Shown: positions 18,153 to 26,791, counted from the stretch's first letter. The stretch is 64,000 nucleotides of DNA from Gemmiger formicilis (GCF_016900095.1 NZ_JACJJP010000010.1:1-64000), one strand, 5' to 3'. Numbers and translations are program-made. The notes: a model not told the origin generated them from the letters alone.

Positions 18153-19451
18153 TTACGCCTGGGGCAGAGGGAAGGTACTGCCGCCGTGGGGCATCAGGGT
18201 GGTTTCGACCCCGTCCAGGCTGCCGCCGTTGGCCCGGGCAGCCAGGGCCAACGCCTCCTCCAGCGTCCGGGCCACCTGAATCCTGGTGTGCACAAAACGC
18301 TCGGCGGGGATGTCGGTAACCAGAATCATGCGGTAGTTCTCCGCCGTTTCGGCAAAGAGGAAGCCCACGAACCCGCCGATGGAGAAGTTGGCGCGAAGCG
18401 CCTTTTCCCGCGCTTCCATGGTATCGTAACCGCAGATCTGGTTTTCGCAGTCCGGGTCGCCGAAGCCTTCCCGGCACTGGGACAGCAGAATCATGGTACC
18501 GCCGGGCGCCACCGCCGCCAATGCGTTGGAGAGGGTCTTGGATGTCTGATAGAGGTTGATGTCCTTGGGATAGCCCCCCGCGCTGGCAATCACCAGCGGT
18601 GTGCGGCGGGGAATGGGCACCCCGTCCAGCTGTTCCACCGCCTTGGCGGCCGCCGCATGGGCCTGGCGCCAGTCACCGGCAAAGGCCCCCACAATCTGGT
18701 AGTTGTCATCCACAATCACGTTGAGAAGATACGCGGGCCTGGCAAAGGCGGCGCACTCCATCAGGTCGCTGTGGAAGGGGTTGTCTGCCTGCATGTTGCC
18801 GTTGCACACTCGGGGATTGGAACCGCTGCCCAGGCCTTTGTTCAGGGCATTGTTGTGGTTGGTGTTGATGGTTTCCCGCCCCGCAATGCCCGGGACGATG
18901 GACTTGCGGCCGCCGCCGAAACCGGCCAGGAAATGGTAGACCACACCGCCGGTGAGGATGATCTTGTCGCAGGCCATGGCGTAACTGTTCAGCCAGACCG
19001 GCGTGCCCCGGCTGGTGGTTCCCACATAGGTGAGATGTTCCTTGTCGTCGCACTGATGGTCCAGGAAGCGGATCCGGCGGTAAAGGTCCTCCCCCACCAG
19101 CGAGATGTGCTCTTCCTCCGTCTGCTTGCGGTGGGTTCCGGTGGCACAGAGGATGAGAATGTCCTGATCGGGAATACCGGCTTTGTTGAGCCGTTCCACC
19201 AGAACCGGCAGGTAGGCGCTGGGCTGCTGCCAGCGGCGGGTGGTATCGGAAATAATGATGCACACCTTGTCCCCCGGGGTGACGGCCTCCTCAATGGGCC
19301 CGGCGCCGATGGGATGGTCCAGGGCGTACTCGATGTGTTCCCGCACCGTCCGTTTGGGGAAATCCACCGCGTTGGCATGGACTTCCGCCACAATCTGCTT
19401 CGGGTCCAGGGGCACGGCAAAGGTGGTATCGCTGTATTTCATGCTTTCCAT
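18153..19451 (-). CDS. larA: LarA-family nickel-dependent racemase
   Basis: 432 residues, close to the length of lactate racemase LarA, which uses a nickel-pincer nucleotide tethered to a lysine. The residues known from LarA are all in place: His107 (GTHRKQ), His173 (YHFLAG), Lys183 (GGRKS) and His199 (NTNHNN). LarA relatives act on various 2-hydroxy acids, so lactate is only the default substrate. The cofactor genes larB, larC and larE are not in this window. The start at 19451 follows AGAAGGCG; an ATG 9 bases further in is also possible. It is monocistronic with its own promoter and terminator. Confidence 0.85.
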   Translation of the reverse strand: MESMKYSDTTFAVPLDPKQIVAEVHANAVDFPKRTVREHIEYALDHPIGAGPIEEAVTPGDKVCIIISDTTRRWQQPSAYLPVLVERLNKAGIPDQDILILCATGTHRKQTEEEHISLVGEDLYRRIRFLDHQCDDKEHLTYVGTTSRGTPVWLNSYAMACDKIILTGGVVYHFLAGFGGGRKSIVPGIAGRETINTNHNNALNKGLGSGSNPRVCNGNMQADNPFHSDLMECAAFARPAYLLNVIVDDNYQIVGAFAGDWRQAHAAAAKAVEQLDGVPIPRRTPLVIASAGGYPKDINLYQTSKTLSNALAAVAPGGTMILLSQCREGFGDPDCENQICGYDTMEAREKALRANFSIGGFVGFLFAETAENYRMILVTDIPAERFVHTRIQVARTLEEALALAARANGGSLDGVETTLMPHGGSTFPLPQA

Positions 19452-19515
19452 ATCGTTTCGCCTTCTGTATTCTGTATGGTCTGGGTATGTGTCGAAGGGT
19501 TCTGTTCTGTTTTTG

Positions 19516-19544
19516 ATGGTAGCACTTTGCCGGGTAAAAATCAA
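19516..19544 (-). promoter_or_regulatory. Promoter of the LarA-family gene
   Basis: Minus strand: -35 TTGATT (19539-19544), 17-base spacer, -10 TACCAT (19516-19521). Confidence 0.6.
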
Positions 19545-19596
19545 GGAAAGGCCCCGGCAGACAAACAGGGTATGCCTGCGTTCCCGGGCATCGCAC

Positions 19597-19626
19597 AACA
19601 AAAAGCCCCGCCGGTTGCGGCGGGGC
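19597..19626 (-). terminator. Terminator of the Rrf2-family gene
   Basis: Minus strand GCCCCGCC (19619-19626) pairs with GGCGGGGC (19605-19612) and is followed by TTTTTGTTG. Confidence 0.8.
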
Positions 19627-19633
19627 GGGGCTG

Positions 19634-20083
19634 TTATCGGTCGGCAGAAGGCATATCGCCCCCGGCTTCCAGATCCTCAATCATGGAAGCCAAAGTGATC
19701 GTTTTCATGGTGGCGGCCACGGCTTCCTCGATCTGCCGGTAGGGGCGCTGCAGCACCCGGCGAATGTTCCGTGCCACGGGACAGGCCCGGCCGTCACAGG
19801 AATGGATGCCGATGAGGGAGGTGATCCCCTTAGGTTCCAGGGCGGTATAGATTTCGTACAAGGTGATCTGTTCCGGTTCCCGGCAGAGCTCCGCCCCGCC
19901 CTGTCCTCTGGCCACCGTGATCAGCCCGGCCTTTTTCAGGGCGCTGAGGATGTTGCGGATGACCACCGGGTTGCAGCCGGTGCTCTGGGCCAGCAACGTG
20001 CTGGTAACCCGGACCTTGTTCCGGGCTTCCCAGATAAAAAGCAGGCAATGCACCGCCACCGAACATTTCATACTGATCTGCAT
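19634..20083 (-). CDS. Rrf2-family transcriptional repressor
   Basis: 149 residues with an N-terminal winged helix (TSTLLAQSTGCNPVVIRNILSALKKAGLITVARGQGG) typical of Rrf2 proteins. A later segment, SCDGRACPVARNI, has two cysteines four residues apart. IscR/NsrR-type members bind Fe-S with three cysteines, so a cluster is uncertain here; the CPV-x-RNI pattern resembles the YwnA/CymR-like branch. The ATG at 20083 is chosen over 20101 because AAAGGA lies 8-9 bases upstream. It is divergent from an EFR1-type ferredoxin gene whose promoter lies inside an inverted repeat that I propose as its operator. Confidence 0.9.
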   Translation of the reverse strand: MQISMKCSVAVHCLLFIWEARNKVRVTSTLLAQSTGCNPVVIRNILSALKKAGLITVARGQGGAELCREPEQITLYEIYTALEPKGITSLIGIHSCDGRACPVARNIRRVLQRPYRQIEEAVAATMKTITLASMIEDLEAGGDMPSADR

Positions 20084-20126
20084 GATGAAATCCTTTCCCA
20101 ATGCGTGAGCCGGAGAGCTGTAATCA

Positions 20127-20155
20127 TTGACTTTACATCGCCCTCATGGTATACT
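20127..20155 (+). promoter_or_regulatory. Promoter of the EFR1-type ferredoxin gene
   Basis: -35 TTGACT (20127-20132), 17-base spacer, -10 TATACT (20150-20155); leader of about 110 bases. Confidence 0.75.
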
Positions 20156-20185
20156 GGCGAAAGATGTAAAGATTATTTTTACACC
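20132..20185. promoter_or_regulatory. Probable Rrf2 operator: inverted repeat over the promoter
   Basis: TTTACATC (20132-20139) and its exact complement GATGTAAA (20163-20170) flank the spacer and -10 box; a third near-copy TTTACACC lies at 20178-20185. Binding here would block RNA polymerase. Confidence 0.6.
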
Positions 20186-20271
20186 ATTATTGTATCTGTT
20201 CCCTGCGCAAATTGCAAGGGCACCGCCCCGACAAGATACCGCAGGCATCCAGTATGGGAGGCATGGTTACC

Positions 20272-21033
20272 ATGAAACTGTATGAAATCTGTTTCAGCCC
20301 CACCGGCGGAACCAAAAAAGCGGCGGACATTCTGTGCGACGCCTTGGACAAGGAGAGTCGCTTTGTGGATCTGACCGACAGCGGGCAGGATTTTTCCGCG
20401 CTGGTTCCGGAAGAGGACGCCCTGGCGGTGATCGCGGTTCCGTCCTACGGCGGCCGGGTGCCCGCCGTGGCGGTGCAGCGGTTGTCCCGCATCCGGGCGA
20501 AGGGCGCCAAGGGGATTCTGATGTGCGTGTACGGCAACCGCGCCTATGAGGATACTCTGGTGGAGTTGCAGGACGCGGCGGAGCAGGCCGGGTTCCGGGT
20601 TGTGGGGGCAGTTGCCGCCGTGGCGGAGCATTCCATCGCCCGCCAGTTTGCTGCCGGACGGCCGGACGAGCAGGACCGGGAGCAGCTCTGCCGCTTTGCC
20701 GAAGAAATCCGGGCCAAGCTGGACCGGGGGGATATGTCGGTGCCGCAGATTCCGGGCAACCGCCCTTACAAAAAGAGCGGCAGCGCCGGCATGGTGCCCA
20801 AACCCACCAAGGACTGTGTGGACTGCGGCGTGTGTGCCGAGAAATGCCCGGTGCAGGCCATTGATGCCCGGGACCCCAAAAAGGTGGACGCCAAGGCCTG
20901 CATTTCCTGCATGCGCTGCGTGCAGGTATGCCCCCACGACGCACGGAAGGTCAATCCGGTGATGATGGCCGCCGTCAATGCCATGCTGAAAAAGGTCTGT
21001 TCCCAGCGCAAAAAGTGTGAGCTTTATCTGTGA
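20272..21033 (+). CDS. EFR1-type protein: flavodoxin-like domain plus two [4Fe-4S] ferredoxin motifs
   Basis: 253 residues. The N-terminal part begins KLYEICFSPTGGTKKAAD, a flavodoxin-like FMN phosphate loop. The C-terminal part (about 180-225) carries two CxxCxxCxxxCP clusters (CVDCGVCAEKCP and CISCMRCVQVCP) for two [4Fe-4S] centres, and a basic tail follows. Proteins of this EFR1 type are expected to pass electrons between ferredoxin and flavin partners; the partner is unknown. The ATG at 20272 is placed 10 bases after GGGAGG. Its promoter is covered by the presumed operator of the divergent Rrf2 gene, so it is probably induced by a redox, iron or sulfur signal. Confidence 0.85.
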   Translation: MKLYEICFSPTGGTKKAADILCDALDKESRFVDLTDSGQDFSALVPEEDALAVIAVPSYGGRVPAVAVQRLSRIRAKGAKGILMCVYGNRAYEDTLVELQDAAEQAGFRVVGAVAAVAEHSIARQFAAGRPDEQDREQLCRFAEEIRAKLDRGDMSVPQIPGNRPYKKSGSAGMVPKPTKDCVDCGVCAEKCPVQAIDARDPKKVDAKACISCMRCVQVCPHDARKVNPVMMAAVNAMLKKVCSQRKKCELYL

Positions 21034-21091
21034 CCGGGTAGTCCCGGGATTATCAGCCCCAAGGGTCATGGTGCGGAGAAGAAATTTCTGC

Positions 21092-21097
21092 TATACT
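21092..21097 (+). promoter_or_regulatory. Extended -10 promoter of the second AraC gene
   Basis: TATACT preceded by TGC (extended -10), about 44 bases before the start at 21141; -35 is weak. Confidence 0.5.
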
Positions 21098-21140
21098 GTA
21101 AGAATCAGTATTTTCCTGTGCGGAAAGCGAGGTGCCCGCC

Positions 21141-22031
21141 ATGTCTGTCCTGCTGGGCCGGGATCTGCGGGAGCAGATTTCCCATGAATCGAATGTTTTT
21201 CCCATCACCTACTTTGAAGGGGAGCTGGCGGACCTGCCCGGCCGGGCGGGTCCGCTGCACTGGCATCCGGATTTCGAGATTGCCCGGGCGGACAGCGGCA
21301 CCCTGGATTACCAGGTGGGGCAGAAACACCTTTTTCTGTACCCGGGGGACATCCTCTTTGTCAACGGCAACTTGCTGCACGGGGTGCGGCAGGTGGCCGG
21401 CACCGAGGCCGACCCTTTGCCCATCATTGTCTTTTCGGGCACACTGATTGCCCCGGAAACCGGCGCCATCTACCACAAATATATCGCCCCCATTGCTGAT
21501 TGCCCCTCCCTGCCCTTTGTGGTGTTCCGCAGGCAGGATGACCGGTACGAGGAGGTGCGGCGTCTGGTGGACGAAATATTTGCCTGCCTGAAAGGGCAGA
21601 CCGGCTGTTATGAAATGGTGGTGCAGCGCAATCTGAACCGCCTGTTCGAATTTCTGTTCTGCCACCTGGACACCCTGCCCCGGTTTCCTGCCACCAGGGT
21701 CCAGCTGCGTACCCAGGTGCGGGTTCAGAAGATGCTGGACTACATCTACCGCCACTACGCCGACCCCATCACCCTGGATGAAATTGCCGGTGCCGCCAGC
21801 ATCAGCCGCAGCGAGGCTTCCCGCTGCTTTCAGGAATATCTGGGCTGTTCCCCCACCGGCGCGCTGATCCGGTACCGGCTTCAGACCGCCCACCGGCTTC
21901 TTCGCACTTCTTCCCTGACCGTGCAGGAAATCGGGTTTGCCTGCGGATTCCGGTCCGCCAATTATTTCACCCGCCAGTTCCGCAAAACTTACGGATACGC
22001 TCCCGGCCACGTCCGCACTTTGGGAAAATAG
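21141..22031 (+). CDS. AraC-family transcriptional regulator
   Basis: 296 residues. The N-terminal cupin (about 15-110) has LHWHPDFEIARADSGTLDYQVG and YPGDILFVNGNLLHGV, the classic AraC sugar-sensor strands. The C-terminal region (about 190-295) holds two helix-turn-helix units (ITLDEIAGAASISRSEASRCFQE and VQEIGFACGFRSANYFTRQFRKTYG). The ATG at 21141 has GCGAGG 8 bases upstream; a GTG at 21132 is possible but worse placed. It lies 119 bases upstream of a sugar-type MFS transporter on the same strand, which is its most likely target. Confidence 0.9.
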   Translation: MSVLLGRDLREQISHESNVFPITYFEGELADLPGRAGPLHWHPDFEIARADSGTLDYQVGQKHLFLYPGDILFVNGNLLHGVRQVAGTEADPLPIIVFSGTLIAPETGAIYHKYIAPIADCPSLPFVVFRRQDDRYEEVRRLVDEIFACLKGQTGCYEMVVQRNLNRLFEFLFCHLDTLPRFPATRVQLRTQVRVQKMLDYIYRHYADPITLDEIAGAASISRSEASRCFQEYLGCSPTGALIRYRLQTAHRLLRTSSLTVQEIGFACGFRSANYFTRQFRKTYGYAPGHVRTLGK

Positions 22032-22050
22032 TGCTATCTTTTGGCGGCTT

Positions 22051-22085
22051 TATCCCTTTTTTATCCCTAAAAATGTTGTTATAAT
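22051..22085 (+). promoter_or_regulatory. Candidate promoter of the MFS gene with a tandem repeat
   Basis: -10 TATAAT at 22080-22085 has no good -35. Two copies of TATCCCT (22051-22057 and 22063-22069) occupy the -35 region, as for an activator site of the adjacent AraC protein. Confidence 0.4.
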
Positions 22086-22150
22086 GCCATACGTCGTTAC
22101 GGCACAACAAGTCATTTTCTCCGATGGATACAACACAGAAAGGGATTGCC

Positions 22151-23353
22151 ATGACCATACAACCGAACTATCAGAAAACCTTGCATGCCTGTTATCTGGG
22201 CTATGTGACACAGGCCATCTGCGCCAACTATGCACCGCTGCTTTTTCTGACCTTTCAAAAGACCTATGCGATCTCACTGGAACAGATTGCCCTGATCCCC
22301 ACCGTCTTTTACCTGACCCAGCTTTTCATCGATCTGGCCGCAGCCAACTTTGTGGACCGGGTGGGATACCGGCGCTGTGCGGTGCTGGCCCACATCCTGT
22401 CCGCCGTCGGGCTGGTCATGCTGGCCTTTCTGCCGGATCTGATGCCTTCTCCCTTTGCGGGAATCCTGGTGGCGGTGGTGGTCTATGCGGTCAGCAGCGG
22501 CCTGATTGAAGTGCTCATCAGCCCCATTGTGGAGGCCTGTCCTTTCGAAAACAAGGAAGGGCGGATGAGCCTGCTCCATTCCTTTTACTGCTGGGGTGCT
22601 GCCGCGGTCATCCTGGGGTCCACCCTGTTCTTTGCTCTGTTCGGGGTGGACAACTGGCGGATTCTGACCATGCTGTGGGCCCTTGTCCCCTTTGTGAACT
22701 TCTTCGGCTTTCTCACCTGTCCCCTGGGGCAGCTGGTGGCGGACGGACAGAGCATGAAGATCCGCAGCCTGCTGCGTCTGCCGGTGTTCTGGCTGCTGGT
22801 CATTCTGATGATGTGCTCCGGGGCGGCGGAAGCCTCCATGGCCCAGTGGGCCTCTGCCTTCACCGAATCGGCCATGGGGGTGTCCAAGACCGTGGGCGAC
22901 CTGGCGGGCCCGTGCCTGTTTGCCGTGTTCATGGGTCTTGCCCGGCTGCTGTACGCCCGCATGGGCCGCAGCGGCGAACTGCACAAGATCATGCTGGGAT
23001 GCGGCGCCCTGTGTGTCGCCTGCTATTTGCTGGCCGCCCTGTCCACTTCTCCCGTTCTGGGGCTGGCGGGCTGCGCTCTGTGCGGGTTTTCGGTGGGCAT
23101 CCTCTGGCCCGGCACCCTCAGCCTTTCTTCCCGCGCCTGCCCCACGGGCGGCACCGCCATGTTTGCTTTTCTGGCCCTGGCCGGCGACTTGGGCGGCACT
23201 GCCGGTCCCCTGTCGGTGGGGGTGTTTTCCGGCATGGCGGGGGGAAGCCTGAAAAACGGCCTGCTGGCCGCCGTCGTCTTTCCCATTGCCCTGACCCTCG
23301 GCTTGTGGGTACTGAAAACCGGGAAAAAAACGGCGCCTGCCTCCCACCTCTGA
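22151..23353 (+). CDS. Major facilitator superfamily transporter
   Basis: 400 residues with about twelve membrane helices. DRVGYRR at about residue 67-73 matches the conserved MFS loop 2-3 motif. The long central loop carries EACPFENKEGRMS, and the general look is that of FucP/sugar-symporter-like MFS proteins. GAAAGGGA precedes the ATG. It follows the AraC gene, so carbohydrate uptake is the likely role; the substrate is unknown and drug efflux cannot be excluded. Confidence 0.88.
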   Translation: MTIQPNYQKTLHACYLGYVTQAICANYAPLLFLTFQKTYAISLEQIALIPTVFYLTQLFIDLAAANFVDRVGYRRCAVLAHILSAVGLVMLAFLPDLMPSPFAGILVAVVVYAVSSGLIEVLISPIVEACPFENKEGRMSLLHSFYCWGAAAVILGSTLFFALFGVDNWRILTMLWALVPFVNFFGFLTCPLGQLVADGQSMKIRSLLRLPVFWLLVILMMCSGAAEASMAQWASAFTESAMGVSKTVGDLAGPCLFAVFMGLARLLYARMGRSGELHKIMLGCGALCVACYLLAALSTSPVLGLAGCALCGFSVGILWPGTLSLSSRACPTGGTAMFAFLALAGDLGGTAGPLSVGVFSGMAGGSLKNGLLAAVVFPIALTLGLWVLKTGKKTAPASHL

Positions 23354-23385
23354 TTGTTGCCTGTTGAAACCCGTTTTCGGGTTTG

Positions 23386-23415
23386 CCCGGTCCTTGGCCG
23401 GGTTTTTCTTTTTTT
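23386..23415 (+). terminator. Terminator of the MFS gene
   Basis: CCCGG (23386-23390) pairs with CCGGG across a short loop, followed by TTTTTCTTTTTTT; the long T-run compensates for the short stem. Confidence 0.7.
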
Positions 23416-23425
23416 CCGGTGGCGA

Positions 23426-23454
23426 TTGCCCCCGTCCGCCGGGTGTGGTACACT
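23426..23454 (+). promoter_or_regulatory. Promoter of the DUF1846 gene
   Basis: -35 TTGCCC (23426-23431), 17-base spacer, -10 TACACT (23449-23454). Confidence 0.55.
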
Positions 23455-23522
23455 GATGGTATGGTGTATTTCCGCCCGGTTGTGCGGGGCGGCCGAAGTC
23501 AGGAACAAGAAAGGGATTCGAA

Positions 23523-25016
23523 ATGAAGATCGGGTTTGACAACAACAAATATCTTTCCATGCAGTCCGAACACATCCGGGAACGAATCGCCCAGTTTGAC
23601 AACAAGCTCTATCTGGAGTTCGGCGGCAAGCTGTTCGACGACTACCACGCTTCCCGGGTATTGCCGGGCTTTCAGCCGGACTCCAAGCTGCAGATGCTGC
23701 TGCAGCTGAAAGACCAGGCCGAGATCGTTGTTGTCATCAGCGCCGAAGACATCATCAGCAACAAGATGCGCGGGGATTACGGCATCACCTACGACATGGA
23801 CGTGCTGCGTCTGATCGACGCCTTCCAGGGCGTGGGGCTGTTTGTGGGCAGCGTCTGCGTGACCATGTACACCGCCAACCCCGAGGTGGAAGCCTTTGAG
23901 CGCCGTCTGAACGGTCTGGGCATCCGCACCTTCCGCCATTACAAGATTGCCGGCTACCCCAACGAGGTGGCCCGCATCGTCAGCGATGAAGGGTACGGCA
24001 AGAACGAGTACATCGAGACCGAGCGCCCCCTGGTGGTGATCACCGCCCCCGGACCGGGCAGCGGCAAGATGGCGGTGTGCCTGTCCCAGCTGTACCATGA
24101 ATACAAGCGCGGAATCAAGGCCGGCTATGCCAAGTTCGAGACCTTCCCGGTCTGGAACCTGCCGCTGAAACACCCCGTGAACCTGGCCTACGAGGCCGCC
24201 ACCGCCGATCTGAACGATGTGAACATGATCGACCCCTTCCACCTGGAAGCCTACGGCGAAACGGCGGTGAACTACAACCGGGATATCGAGATCTTTCCGG
24301 TGGTACACGCCATCTTTGAGCTCATTGCCGGCAAGAGCCCCTACCAGTCCCCCACCGATATGGGGGTGAACATGGCGGGCAACTGCATTGTGGATGACGA
24401 GGTCTGCCGCCAGGCTTCCCTCAAGGAGATCCAGCGCCGGTACCTCAAGTGCCTGTGCCAGCAGAAAACCGGGGCCAACGTCAAGGAGGATGAGCGGTTC
24501 AAGCTGGAACTGCTGCTGAACCAGGCGGGCATCACCCCGGGTACCCGGGCGGTGGAACAGGCAGCCCGGGCCCGGTCCGAAAGCACCGGCGGTCTGCCCG
24601 CCGCCGCCATCGAACTGACGGACGGCACCATCGTCACCGGCAAGACCGGCCCGCTGCTGGGGGCGGCGTCCTCGGCCCTGATCAACGCCCTGAAACATCT
24701 GGCGGGCATCGGCCAGGAGATCGACCTGGTGTCTGCCCGGGCCATCGAACCCATCCAGATGCTCAAGACCACCTACCTGGGCAACAAGAATCCCCGCCTG
24801 CACACCGACGAAATCCTCATTGCCCTGTCCAGCTCCATCGCGGAGAATGCGTATGCGGCGGCGGCTCTCAGACAGCTGCCCCAGCTCAAAGGCTGTGACA
24901 TGCATTCCACCGTCATCTTGTCCAGCGTGGACTCGGACACTCTGAACAAGCTGGGCATGTACCTGACCTGCGCCCCGCTGTACGAGGAGGAAGACCGGAA
25001 ATACCACAAAAAGTAA
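23523..25016 (+). CDS. DUF1846 domain protein
   Basis: 497 residues, the normal length of this family, which is widely conserved in Firmicutes and still lacks an assigned reaction. A nucleotide-binding-like segment VVITAPGPGSGKMAVCLSQLYHE (about residues 170-192) resembles a P-loop and is followed by FPVWNLPLKHPVN. The C-terminal 200 residues are helical. It is cytoplasmic, with a good ribosome binding site (AAAGGGA), its own promoter and a strong terminator. No neighbour hints at a pathway. Family assignment is firm; function is not. Confidence 0.92.
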   Translation: MKIGFDNNKYLSMQSEHIRERIAQFDNKLYLEFGGKLFDDYHASRVLPGFQPDSKLQMLLQLKDQAEIVVVISAEDIISNKMRGDYGITYDMDVLRLIDAFQGVGLFVGSVCVTMYTANPEVEAFERRLNGLGIRTFRHYKIAGYPNEVARIVSDEGYGKNEYIETERPLVVITAPGPGSGKMAVCLSQLYHEYKRGIKAGYAKFETFPVWNLPLKHPVNLAYEAATADLNDVNMIDPFHLEAYGETAVNYNRDIEIFPVVHAIFELIAGKSPYQSPTDMGVNMAGNCIVDDEVCRQASLKEIQRRYLKCLCQQKTGANVKEDERFKLELLLNQAGITPGTRAVEQAARARSESTGGLPAAAIELTDGTIVTGKTGPLLGAASSALINALKHLAGIGQEIDLVSARAIEPIQMLKTTYLGNKNPRLHTDEILIALSSSIAENAYAAAALRQLPQLKGCDMHSTVILSSVDSDTLNKLGMYLTCAPLYEEEDRKYHKK

Positions 25017-25036
25017 GGCAGACTGTGACATACAAA

Positions 25037-25075
25037 AGCAGCCGATCCTGTCGGATCGGCTGCTTTTTCTTTTTA
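25037..25075 (+). terminator. Bidirectional terminator after DUF1846
   Basis: AGCAGCCGATCC (25037-25048), loop TGTC, GGATCGGCTGCT (25053-25064), then TTTTTCTTTTTATT; A-rich on the other side, so it can also end the minus-strand DUF1349 gene. Confidence 0.9.
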
Positions 25076-25104
25076 TTATGTACAGGGGCAGAGTGCCTTT
25101 GCGG

Positions 25105-25713
25105 TCACAGGTCGGCGTCGGGTGCCTGGCCGTCGTGGGCTTTCCACTGACATTCGGTCAGATCCATCCGGGTGAAGGTAGCGGTGAAGGAGGAATCCTC
25201 CGGGCTGCAGGCATACACGCCAAAACGGATGGTCCCGCCGCCTTCCAGCAGATGGCAGATGCGCATCTGGCGGAAGGTCACCCCATCTTCGGAGCATTCC
25301 AGGCAGAAATCATCCTCCCGCCGGCTGAGCCGGTACCACATGGAGCGGATGCCGGCATCGATCTCGGTGGTGGCCCAGTCCGACCAGCCGTGGTTGGTCA
25401 CCACGCTGCCCAGATGCTGGAACCGTTCGTTCTCGTACTCGATGGAAGCTTTCAGCCAGTTTTCGCTGTCCAGATACACCACCACGCCGCACTGGTCAAA
25501 CCGATGGTGGCTGTCAAAGTCGGTCTTCACCACAAAGGAAAAGAATTTTTCCTCCGTTTCCATCTGCAGCACCGGGGCGGTGTCGTTGCGGAAATGGTAG
25601 TAGGTGCGCTGCCACAGATCGGTGTGGGGCTGGGTGGTGATGGTGATTTTCTGCGGGTCGATGGTGCAGCGGGCCGGTTCCCGGGTCCAGCGGAGCAGGG
25701 ATGGTTCAAACAT
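25105..25713 (-). CDS. DUF1349 (concanavalin-like) domain protein
   Basis: 202 residues, almost all beta strands. The pattern matches DUF1349 proteins, a concanavalin-type jelly roll: FFSFVVKTDFDSHHRFDQCGVVVYLD, WLKASIEYEN and WYRLSRREDDFCLECSEDG. Small intracellular DUF1349 proteins are thought to bind or act on carbohydrates; no activity is firm. AGGAGG precedes the ATG. It lies 46 bases after a metallo-beta-lactamase-fold gene on the same strand and probably shares its promoter. Confidence 0.85.
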   Translation of the reverse strand: MFEPSLLRWTREPARCTIDPQKITITTQPHTDLWQRTYYHFRNDTAPVLQMETEEKFFSFVVKTDFDSHHRFDQCGVVVYLDSENWLKASIEYENERFQHLGSVVTNHGWSDWATTEIDAGIRSMWYRLSRREDDFCLECSEDGVTFRQMRICHLLEGGGTIRFGVYACSPEDSSFTATFTRMDLTECQWKAHDGQAPDADL

Positions 25714-25759
25714 AGGGCAAATACCTCCTGGGCTTTTTTGTGATGGGCGGATATCCGTT

Positions 25760-26521
25760 TCAGTATTCCAGCGTTGTATCCCGGATGGCAGCGAACTGTT
25801 CCGGGCAATGGCCGTACCAGATTTCGCCGGGGAATTCCTCGGCCAGGTCCCGCAGCAGGTCGATGCCCCGCAGGTAGCCCGCCGGGTCGGTGACCAGGGT
25901 GGGCGGACGCTTGGTCATGGCATCGGGGGTGTAGGCCAGGTCGGAGGCAAGAATCAGGTTTCCCGGTTTGCCGCTGATCACCACCGCCAGAAATCCGTAG
26001 GCATGGCCCCGGGGGAACCGCACCAGGGTGATGCCGGGCAGCAGCTGGGTCCGGGGCGCTTCCACCGGGCGGAAATGCAGGCTGTCGTCCCAGCGGGTCA
26101 GATGCTGCAAAGGCGCGCCGGGGCGCTGCCCTGCCAGATAGGCCGCCTTGTCCTGCAAGGCCCCCGCATATTCGGCGGCATCGATGTAGATACCGGCCTT
26201 TTTGAACAGGAAGGTGTTGCCCGCATGATCCACATGGGAATGGGTCAGGACCAGATGGGTCACATCCTCCGGCGTATGGCCGAAGCGGGCCAGCTGGGCT
26301 GTGAGCAGCTCCTCCGGCCGGAAGGAATAGATGTGTTCCGCCGCCGGGTCCACCTGGGGCTGCTGCTGACAGCCGCAGTCCACCAGCACCAGGGCGTTTT
26401 CCGTCTCGATGAGCACCGCCCAAGTGGGGGCGTCGATCACCTTGTCCGGTGAACCGCCCTGTCCGTAGAGCATTTCTTCGGTCATGTGCAGGGTACCCAG
26501 CGCAAGGGGATGGATTTTCAT
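25760..26521 (-). CDS. Metallo-beta-lactamase-fold hydrolase, AHL-lactonase-like
   Basis: 253 residues. The dinuclear metal motif HSHVDH (residues 94-99) is intact, a later RGHAYGF supplies the third-region His, SDLAYTPD the bridging Asp, and WYGHCPEQF the final His. The long insert and the N-terminal LGTLHMTEEML resemble N-acyl homoserine lactonase-family proteins. In this background quorum quenching is only one option; sugar-lactone or other ester hydrolysis fits equally well. AAAGGAGG precedes the ATG. It is first in a two-gene unit with the DUF1349 protein. Confidence 0.87.
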   Translation of the reverse strand: MKIHPLALGTLHMTEEMLYGQGGSPDKVIDAPTWAVLIETENALVLVDCGCQQQPQVDPAAEHIYSFRPEELLTAQLARFGHTPEDVTHLVLTHSHVDHAGNTFLFKKAGIYIDAAEYAGALQDKAAYLAGQRPGAPLQHLTRWDDSLHFRPVEAPRTQLLPGITLVRFPRGHAYGFLAVVISGKPGNLILASDLAYTPDAMTKRPPTLVTDPAGYLRGIDLLRDLAEEFPGEIWYGHCPEQFAAIRDTTLEY

Positions 26522-26550
26522 GGAAAAGCCTCCTTTGTTCCTTGCTTTCT

Positions 26551-26579
26551 ATGATATACCCCCACCCGCGAAAACGCAA
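26551..26579 (-). promoter_or_regulatory. Promoter of the MBL-fold/DUF1349 unit
   Basis: Minus strand: -35 TTGCGT (26574-26579), 17-base spacer, -10 TATCAT (26551-26556), about 30 bases before the start. Confidence 0.6.
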
Positions 26580-26745
26580 CGGCCTGCGGCGCCCTTACCG
26601 CCTACTGACAAAGCGTTGTGCGCATACGCCTTTCCCCCAAAAATTGCGGGAGGAGGCGTCTTCCGCCGGAGTCGGAATCGGGAGGATTGGCTGCCCTGGT
26701 GGCGGGCCCGTCTTTCCTCTTCCGGCGAGCAGAAAGGTGGCGCAC

Positions 26746-26784
26746 AAAAAGGGACGGTATGGCTTTCGTCATACCGCCCTTTTT
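26746..26784 (-). terminator. Terminator of the YitT/YczE-like gene
   Basis: AAAAAGGG-A-CGGTATG (26746-26761) pairs with CATACCG-C-CCTTTTT (26770-26784) with one mismatch; A/T runs on both sides make it work on either strand. Confidence 0.85.
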
Positions 26785-26791
26785 GATTGGT

